Both the position numbers and the translations under genes were made by a program. A stretch of 64,000 bases of DNA from positions 62,001-126,000 of the forward strand of contig JAPZUE010000007.1 in NCBI GenBank assembly GCA_027533385.1. Direction: 5' to 3'. This document shows, piece by piece, positions 59,201-64,000 of the stretch; the first letter of the stretch is position 1; every line of letters starts with the position of its first letter. The DNA comes from Rhizobium sp. GTDB taxonomy: Bacteria; Pseudomonadota; Alphaproteobacteria; Rhizobiales; Rhizobiaceae. The notes beneath the pieces are model-generated. The model saw only the letters and a program-made list of their open reading frames with translations. It ran no database searches and was not told where the DNA came from.

Positions 59201-60435
59201 GGAGGCCGGACGTGTTGCCGACGGGCCGCAATTTCTACTCCGTCGACAGCCGTGCCGTTCCGACGCCGGCGGCCTACGAACTCGGCAAGAAGTCCGCCGA
59301 ACTGCTGATCCAGCGCTACGTGCAGGATCATGGCGAATGGCCTGTTTCCTTCGGCATAACGGCCTGGGGTACGTCGAATATGCGCACCGGCGGCGATGAT
59401 ATTGCGCAGGCCCTGGCGCTGATCGGCGTCAAGCCGCTCTGGGACATGGCCTCGCGCCGCGTCACAGGCTTCGAGGTCATCCCGATGGCGATCCTCGGAC
59501 GTCCGCGCGTCGATGTCACACTGCGCATCTCCGGCTTCTTCCGCGATGCCTTCCCCGAACAGATCGCACTCTTCGACAAGGCGGTGCGGGCGGTGGCGGC
59601 GCTTGATGAGGACGCGGGGGACAATCCGATTGCGGCCCGCGTGCGGACGGAAACCGAAAAGCTGAGAGGCGAGGGCCTGGACGAAAAACAAGCCGCCCGC
59701 CGCGCCGGTTACCGCGTCTTCGGCTCGAAGCCCGGTGCCTATGGTGCCGGCCTGCAGGCGTTGATCGACGAAAAGGGCTGGAGCGACCGCGCCGATCTCG
59801 CCGAGAGTTATCTCGTCTGGGGTGGCTATGCCTTTGGCGCGGGCGAGGAGGGCAAGGCGGAACGTGGTCTCTTTGAGGAGCGGTTGCGCTCGGTTCAGGC
59901 GGTGGTGCAGAACCAGGACAACCGCGAACACGATCTGCTCGACAGCGACGACTACTATCAGTTCGAGGGCGGCATGACGGCGGCGATCGAACATGTCGCG
60001 GGCGTCAGGCCCAAGGTCTATCACAACGACCACTCGCGGCCGGAAAAGCCCGTCATCCGCAGCCTCGAGGAGGAGATCGGCCGCGTCGTGCGCGCCCGTG
60101 TGGTCAATCCGAAATGGATCGAAGGCGTCATGCGCCACGGCTACAAGGGTGCCTTCGAGATCACCGCAACGGTCGACTATATGTTCGCCTTCGCCGCGAC
60201 GACGGGGGCGGTCCGCGACCACCATTTCGAAGCCGTCTACCAGGCTTTCATCCTCGACGAGCGCGTGCGCGACTTCATGGCCGAGAAGAATGCCCCGGCG
60301 CAAAGTGAGCTCGCGGACCGCCTGATCGAGGCGATCGAGCGCGGCCTGTGGACGCCGAAGAGCAATTCGGCAAAGTTTACACTTGAGGAGCTGGCCGCTG
60401 TCGGCTCCAGGGATTTGAAGGAAGTGCGGATATGA
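56242..60435 (+). CDS. cobN: Cobaltochelatase large subunit CobN with in-frame repeat inserts
   Basis: 1397 residues, about 120 longer than the roughly 1275 of the Pseudomonas denitrificans protein. CobN with CobS and CobT inserts cobalt into hydrogenobyrinate a,c-diamide using ATP. Family segments HMGKHGNLEWLPGK, RLNLLKKQILELIADIG and ESYLVWGGYAF are present. Two regions are clearly repeat-derived: residues about 196-232 and 769-875. The start at 56242 is used because upstream codons lie in the intergenic repeat. It overlaps cobO by 4 bp. Confidence 0.92.
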   Translation: MHLLLAQKGSISDGDEAIDLGQTPGNVLFLSAADTELAAIAAAVEARGGEALRWRLASLMTLKHPMSVDTYIERTARHARLIVVRALGGASYFHYALEALHASARRSGAAIVVLPGDDKPDEGLLPFQACADDDRQALWTYLTEGGAGNAEAFVAYAEAMLRGTERPEPARPLLKAGIWWPGRGVIGVEEWERLAFPSPRSRGEGARRAVEGQSTEQDQPLTLTLSPQAGRGNIAPLCFYRALVQSGETAPVQAMVEALSAEGLTPLPVFVSSLKDQVSVDTLRAIFTRFPPSVVINTTGFAVSTPGAEKPSTVLDETGAVVLQAIFSSSPHATWESSSQGLSARDLAMSVALPEVDGRVLTRAVSFKSKARFDERVEANLVSHEPDTGRMRFVAELAANWAKLRATEPAERRVALIMANYPNRDGRLGNGVGLDTPAGTVEVMRAMRDAGYEVADLPADGDALMQALMAGPTNAANDGRVIRERLSVCDYIEFFKDLPKEVQERVTTRWGAPEVDPFHLDGAFALPLMRFGKLLIGIQPARGYNIDPKETYHSPDLVPPHGYLAFYAFLRREFGAQAVIHMGKHGNLEWLPGKALALSETCFPEAVFGPLPHLYPFIVNDPGEGTQAKRRSSAVIIDHLTPPLTRAESYGPLKDLEALVDEYYEASGGDPRRLNLLKKQILELIADIGLDQDAGIAKGEAEDQALEKLDAYLCELKEMQIRDGLHIFGLAPEGRLLTDLVVALARVPRGQGEGGDASLQRAIAGDLHLLSPLVGEMSAKLTEGGNLPALDPELPPSGLPAISPSRGEIGRTPMSADFAVLTKTPQLPMISAPAPAPAPASPSASTSADAEEGRAPTSPISPLEGEMPGRAKGGTPGTPPKSFDPLDCIMSAPWSGAKPAILADLIDAPWRTAGDTVERIELLAAKFVSGETQCPDDWPRTRAVLAEIETRLKPAVVSSGPAEIQGLLKGLAGQFVPPGPSGAPTRGRPDVLPTGRNFYSVDSRAVPTPAAYELGKKSAELLIQRYVQDHGEWPVSFGITAWGTSNMRTGGDDIAQALALIGVKPLWDMASRRVTGFEVIPMAILGRPRVDVTLRISGFFRDAFPEQIALFDKAVRAVAALDEDAGDNPIAARVRTETEKLRGEGLDEKQAARRAGYRVFGSKPGAYGAGLQALIDEKGWSDRADLAESYLVWGGYAFGAGEEGKAERGLFEERLRSVQAVVQNQDNREHDLLDSDDYYQFEGGMTAAIEHVAGVRPKVYHNDHSRPEKPVIRSLEEEIGRVVRARVVNPKWIEGVMRHGYKGAFEITATVDYMFAFAATTGAVRDHHFEAVYQAFILDERVRDFMAEKNAPAQSELADRLIEAIERGLWTPKSNSAKFTLEELAAVGSRDLKEVRI
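56830..56937. repeat. Second-family palindromic repeat inside cobN
   Basis: Two hairpins, CCTTCTCCCCG/CGGGGAGAAGG (56830-56855) and CCCTCTCCCCGC/CGGGGAGAGGG (56912-56937), linked by GAGGGG and CCCCTC arms. It translates in frame as residues near 196-232 of CobN, including the phrase PLTLTLSPQAGRG, which is a characteristic translated repeat in these genomes. Confidence 0.75.
58549..58864. repeat. Three mosaic palindromic copies inside cobN
   Basis: Copies at 58549-58599, 58621-58670 and 58816-58864 match the intergenic elements (TCTCCCCCC...GGGGGAGATG, GGCAGG, AGGGGGGTA). The second and third are inverted and bracket about 145 bp containing a GCACCC hexamer tandem repeat (58735-58758). All three and the tandem repeat read in frame as CobN residues about 769-875, with phrases like SPLVGEMS, SPSRGEIG and SPLEGEMPG. 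Confidence 0.85.
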
Positions 60436-61067
60436 GCGACGACCCAAACATCGAAACCGCCGAGAGCGATCTTGCCCGCCACGCGGAAAAGATGGCCAAG
60501 AAGAAGGCCGCCCGCGACAAGATCATGGCCACCAAGACCGGCGAGAAGGGCCTGATCATCGTTCATACCGGCAAGGGCAAGGGCAAGTCCTCGGCTGCCT
60601 TCGGCATGATCTTCCGCCACATTGCCCATGGCAAGAAATGCGCGGTGGTGCAGTTCATCAAGGGGGCGATGTCGACGGGTGAACGCGATCTGATCCTGAG
60701 GCATTTCTCCGATCTCTGCGAATTTCACACCATGGGTGAGGGATTCACCTGGGAGACCCAGGACAAGGCGCGCGACATCGCCATGGCGAAAGCGGCCTGG
60801 GAAAAGGCAAAGGAGCTGATCCGCGATCCGGCCAACTCCATGGTGTTGCTCGACGAGGTCAATATCGCGATCCGTTACGACTACATCGATCTCGCCGAGG
60901 TGCTGGAATTCCTCGCGACCGAAAAGCCTCCGATGACCCATGTCGTGCTCACCGGCCGCAACGCCAAGGATGAGCTGATCGAACTTGCCGATCTCGTGAC
61001 GGAGATGGAACTGGTGAAGCATCCGTTCCGCTCGGGCATCAAGGCACAGATCGGCGTGGAGTATTAG
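60432..61067 (+). CDS. cobO: Cob(I)yrinic acid a,c-diamide adenosyltransferase CobO
   Basis: 211 residues. P-loop TGKGKGKSSAAFG and motifs NSMVLLDEVNIAIRYDYI, THVVLTGRNAKDELI match CobO/BtuR. It adenosylates the corrinoid cobalt. It overlaps cobN by 4 bp and appears to be the last gene of this operon. Confidence 0.95.
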   Translation: MSDDPNIETAESDLARHAEKMAKKKAARDKIMATKTGEKGLIIVHTGKGKGKSSAAFGMIFRHIAHGKKCAVVQFIKGAMSTGERDLILRHFSDLCEFHTMGEGFTWETQDKARDIAMAKAAWEKAKELIRDPANSMVLLDEVNIAIRYDYIDLAEVLEFLATEKPPMTHVVLTGRNAKDELIELADLVTEMELVKHPFRSGIKAQIGVEY

Positions 61068-61092
61068 ACACTTTCGGTCTACCGCTGAGCTT

Positions 61093-61389
61093 TCAGCGTT
61101 TTAGGAAATCCGGAAGCGACCTGTTGGGAATGACAGATAAAATTTCGATATCGGGCGAGCGGATCGCATAGAAGATCATGTGTTCGCCCTGAGGAAAGGA
61201 ATAGCAGTTGTCCCGCAGCTCCGGTCTTTCCCGGCAAAGGCGAGGGTGTTCGGCAAGCCACCGGAACCGCTGTCTCATTTCGCCAAGATACTTGCGGCGT
61301 TGCTCATTGCCCCATGTCCGCGCGGTATAGTCATTGATCGCCTTGAGGTCCTCTGCGGCCTTCAGAGTGAGGCGATAGCGGCCACTCAA
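61093..61389 (-). CDS. ParE-family toxin
   Basis: 98 residues of the RelE/ParE fold: YRLTLKAAEDLKAINDYTAR, then HMIFYAIRSPDIEILSVI near the end. ParE toxins poison DNA gyrase. Its start overlaps the antitoxin stop by 4 bp; it lies between cobO and a TSUP gene. Confidence 0.88.
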   Translation of the reverse strand: MSGRYRLTLKAAEDLKAINDYTARTWGNEQRRKYLGEMRQRFRWLAEHPRLCRERPELRDNCYSFPQGEHMIFYAIRSPDIEILSVIPNRSLPDFLKR

Positions 61390-61640
61390 CGGCTGCTATC
61401 CTCGACTTCCGCTTCGATGAGCCGGTCAAGAAAGTCGTCGTCGGCGAATTTTCCACATTCAGCCTGCTGCCTGCCCCAGTCGATCTGCTGAAGCACGTCT
61501 GCCAGCTTGCGATCCTGATCTTGCAGGCCTTTCAACGCTTCGCGTACAACGTCATCGGCAGACGCGTAGCGTCCACTTCTGACCTGATCGTCAATGTAGC
61601 GTTCCCAATGGTCTCCAAGATCAAGGGCCGTCTTCGCCAT
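61386..61640 (-). CDS. ParD-family antitoxin
   Basis: 84 residues. N-terminal ribbon-helix-helix pattern DLGDHWERYIDDQVRSGRYA followed by SADDVVREALKGLQ is typical of ParD. It neutralises the neighbouring ParE and autoregulates. The start at 61640 matches the family; a longer ORF reading was rejected. Confidence 0.88.
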   Translation of the reverse strand: MAKTALDLGDHWERYIDDQVRSGRYASADDVVREALKGLQDQDRKLADVLQQIDWGRQQAECGKFADDDFLDRLIEAEVEDSSR

Positions 61641-61713
61641 GGCGTCTCGCTCTGGTTCTGCCGATGTTTCGGAATATAGCGCCTGAGAGAGCTTCGCGCA
61701 AAGTCGGGATATC

Positions 61714-62499
61714 TCAGACCCCGATCCACACCCGGATCGGGTTCGTCGGATCGGCGAGCAGGCGGATCGCAAGCGCCACGCAGGTGATCACCAGCAGTGG
61801 CTTGATCAGTCGCGCACCGTTTTTCATCGCGAGCCGCGAGCCGGTCTGGGCGCCGAGGAACTGGCCGATGCCCATCAGGAAACCGATCTTCCAGAGCACG
61901 ACGCCGCCGGCGACGAAGACCAGGAAGGCGCCGACATTCGAGCCGAAGTTCAGGAGCTTCGTGTGCGCGGTTGCCTTCAGCATGCCGAAGCCGGCGAGCG
62001 AGACGAAGGCCAGCATGTAGAAGGAGCCCGTGCCCGGGCCGAAGACGCCGTCATAAAAGCCGATCATCGGCACGAAGGTCAGGCCGAACATGAAGGGTGT
62101 CATGCGCTGGTGGCTGTCGACGTCGGAAAGGTTCGGCTTCAAAGCGAAATAAAGCGCGATCGCCACCAGCAGAAAGGGCATGAAGGCGCGCAGCACGGCA
62201 GCCGGAACGAAGCTCGCGACCACGGCGCCAAGCGCACCGCCGATCACCGCCATGGCGGCCATCGGCAGCTGCTTCTTCAGGTCCACATGGCCCTTGCGGG
62301 CATAGGCAAGTGTTGCGGACCCCGCACCGAACATCGACTGCAACTTGTTGGTCCCAAGCGTCTCCAGCGGTGGAATGCCCGCGATCAGCATGGCGGGGAT
62401 GGTGATCAGCCCGCCGCCGCCCGCAATCGAATCGATGAAACCGGCGATGAAGGCGGCAATGAACAACAGCAGCAAGGCTTGAAATGCGAGATCGACCAC
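61714..62499 (-). CDS. TSUP/TauE-SafE family transporter
   Basis: 261 residues from a GTG at 62499 (alternative TTG at 62511). Eight predicted helices, with the family motifs GFIDSIAGGGGLITIPAML and FGPGTGSFYMLAFV. TSUP proteins move sulfonates, sulfite or related anions; the substrate is not readable here. The earlier ATG in the open frame encodes an implausible Arg-rich stretch. Confidence 0.82.
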   Translation of the reverse strand: MVDLAFQALLLLFIAAFIAGFIDSIAGGGGLITIPAMLIAGIPPLETLGTNKLQSMFGAGSATLAYARKGHVDLKKQLPMAAMAVIGGALGAVVASFVPAAVLRAFMPFLLVAIALYFALKPNLSDVDSHQRMTPFMFGLTFVPMIGFYDGVFGPGTGSFYMLAFVSLAGFGMLKATAHTKLLNFGSNVGAFLVFVAGGVVLWKIGFLMGIGQFLGAQTGSRLAMKNGARLIKPLLVITCVALAIRLLADPTNPIRVWIGV

Positions 62500-62857
62500 G
62501 GAGAGACTCAAGTGAGGTTTTGCACGCGGGCAGGGAAGGTGCGTTGTTGTGGACCAATCGCCTCGGCGACGCAACCTTGCACGCCATGTCGCGCGGGTCG
62601 CATAAGGGACATTCTGTGGACTGGCGCTTCCGTCACACAAAGCGCCGCAATCCGGTTTGACCACTGGATAAGCCTTCGATAAAGCTCAGGGTAATGTGCG
62701 ACGGCGCCTGTTCGACAGGCTGGAAATAGTCCGGTGCGGCCGACCCAATCCGGGGGCCAATTCCGGAGCTGTCCCAAAGGCCATGGACCGTGCCGCAAGG
62801 CGCGATAAGTCCGGCGCTTCGTACAGAAAGAAAAACGAAGCAGGGAGGCCTTGTATC
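62500..62857. other. Intergenic region without recognised gene
   Basis: About 358 bp. It contains a CCTTCGATAAAGCTCAGGGT-like stretch at about 62674-62693, resembling a widespread rhizobial repeat. No B12 box or other riboswitch consensus was found, although the next gene belongs to corrin metabolism. Translations on either strand look spurious. Confidence 0.5.
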
Positions 62858-64000
62858 ATGGCGGAAAAACTCGGAATCATGGTCTGCGGCCACGGCAGCC
62901 GCAATCAGAACGCGGCGAAGGAATTCGCCGTGATCGCGGAGGCGCTGCGCGCCCGCAATCCCGACATGCCGGTGGAATACGGCTATCTCGAATTCTGCAA
63001 CCCGGTGATCTCGGCCGGCCTCGACAGCCTGCGGGAGCAGGGTGTGACCCGCGTGCTGGCGGTCCCCGGCATGCTGTTTGCCGCAGGCCACGCCAAGAAC
63101 GACATCCCCTCGGTGCTCAATACCTATCAGGCGCAGCACAAGGATTTCGTCATCAATTACGGCCGCGAGCTCGGCATTGACCTGAAGATGATCCGTGCCG
63201 CCGGCGACCGCATCCAGACGGCAGTCGACGAGGCGAACGAGACGCTTGGCTTCGTCGACAAGCATGAGACGCTGTTGATGGTTGTCGGTCGCGGTTCGTC
63301 CGATCCTGATGCCAATTCCAATGCCACCAAGGTCATGCGCATGCTCTGGGAAGGCATGGGCTTCGGCTGGGGCGAAACCTGCTATTCGGGCGTGACCTTC
63401 CCGCTGGTCGAGCCGGGCCTGACCCATGCCGCCAAGCTCGGCTACAAGCGCATCGTCGTCTTCCCCTATTTCCTCTTCACCGGCGTCCTGGTGAAGCGCA
63501 TCTACAGCTACACGGATGAGGTGGCGGCGCGGCATCCGGAGATCCAGTTCGTCAAGGCGAGCTATTTGAACGACCACCCGCTGGTGCTCGATGCCTTCCA
63601 GGACCGCGTCAGGGAGATCCTCGAAGGCGCGGCAGTGATGAACTGCCAGATGTGCAAGTATCGCGAACAGGTGCTCGGCTTCGAAGCGGATGTCGGCCAG
63701 CCACAGGAGAGCCATCACCACCATGTCGAGGGTATCGGCGGCGGCCTGGAGAACTGTCCCTGCAAGGGCGACTGCGATGCCTCCTGCCGCGACCCCGATT
63801 TCTGCCGCGAGCATGGTCTGCCCTGGACGCCGGTGCACAGCCATGCCGAGCCGGCGCCGCTGAAGCCCGTCCCGGTCGCTAAGGCCTTCGACTATGCGCC
63901 GTCCTTTACCCTCGGCGGTAAGTATGCGGCGCTGAAGGACAAGACGCCGGATGCCGAGCTGCAAGCCGTCATGGACGCCCCGTCCTCGGGCAAGGCCGCG
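62858..64000 (+). CDS. CbiX/sirohydrochlorin-chelatase-family protein with Cys-rich tail (partial)
   Basis: 381 residues to the window edge, with no stop. Two CbiX half-domains: MVCGHGSRN near the N-terminus and VGRGSSDPDANSNATKV in the second half. After the chelatase region comes a Cys-rich stretch (NCQMCKYRE, then CPCKGDCDASCRDPDFC) that may hold a metal or Fe-S site, and a further tail. Family members insert cobalt or iron into sirohydrochlorin. In an aerobic CobN organism its role may be different. Confidence 0.8.
   Translation, partial: MAEKLGIMVCGHGSRNQNAAKEFAVIAEALRARNPDMPVEYGYLEFCNPVISAGLDSLREQGVTRVLAVPGMLFAAGHAKNDIPSVLNTYQAQHKDFVINYGRELGIDLKMIRAAGDRIQTAVDEANETLGFVDKHETLLMVVGRGSSDPDANSNATKVMRMLWEGMGFGWGETCYSGVTFPLVEPGLTHAAKLGYKRIVVFPYFLFTGVLVKRIYSYTDEVAARHPEIQFVKASYLNDHPLVLDAFQDRVREILEGAAVMNCQMCKYREQVLGFEADVGQPQESHHHHVEGIGGGLENCPCKGDCDASCRDPDFCREHGLPWTPVHSHAEPAPLKPVPVAKAFDYAPSFTLGGKYAALKDKTPDAELQAVMDAPSSGKAA

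Noticed and set aside
62500..62857. Second cobalamin riboswitch ahead of the CbiX-type gene
   Set aside because: No B12 box or other conserved block was found.

Overview
The window is chromosomal DNA from an alphaproteobacterium of the Rhizobiales, most likely a Rhizobiaceae member (Rhizobium/Agrobacterium/Sinorhizobium-like). This is inferred from high GC, the fused secDF gene, the gene order scpA-scpB-tatABC-serS-surE-pcm-LytM-yajC-secDF, an ATP12-type F1 assembly factor, the aerobic CobPWNO set, an Irr-type iron box and rhizobial mosaic palindromes. No tRNA, rRNA, CRISPR array or insertion-sequence transposase was recognised.

Layout: (1) 0.2-23 kb is a conserved core: a SPOR membrane protein, nagZ, scpAB, an orphan ABC ATPase, tatABC, serS, surE, pcm, a degenerate LytM lipoprotein, a DUF815 ATPase, yajC-secDF, a Mth938-like protein, a squalene-synthase-like protein, trmFO, a DUF1127 protein and tyrS. 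(2) 23-26.5 kb holds anmK, a patatin-like protein, a PIN-domain toxin-antitoxin pair and an alpha/beta hydrolase. (3) 26.5-34 kb is the suf Fe-S operon behind an Irr-like box. Between sufB and sufC it carries a 62-codon ORF framed by a 38-bp duplication of the sufB 3' end, then a GIY-YIG gene enclosed by a perfect 37-bp inverted repeat. (4) 34-38 kb is a reverse-strand rut (uracil catabolism) operon, rutA-B-C-D-F, with a sigma54-type promoter and a RutR-like operator; it separates sufA from the other suf genes, and two FNR/FixK-like boxes lie ahead of sufA. (5) 38.8-42 kb holds an Lrp regulator, a LuxR/LuxI pair with an 18-bp lux-type box, two small overlapping unknown genes and a short flagellar-rod-like gene. 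(6) 42.4-47 kb is gcvTHP under a tandem glycine riboswitch. (7) 47.2-53.7 kb holds copper-handling genes, a HemG-like flavodoxin, crcB, a pseudouridine synthase, a HAD phosphatase, an ATP12 homologue and a lipoprotein. (8) 53.7-64 kb is a cobalamin region: riboswitch, cobP, cobW, cobN, cobO, then parDE, a TSUP transporter and the start of a CbiX-family chelatase gene that runs off the window.

The most unusual features are repeat-driven. Palindromic mosaic elements form composite pairs between rutC and rutD and between cobW and cobN. Elements of the same family, plus a second repeat family, sit inside cobN in frame and appear to lengthen the protein by over 100 residues. The inverted-repeat-bounded GIY-YIG cassette inside the suf operon, next to a duplicated sufB tail, looks like a minimal mobile unit.
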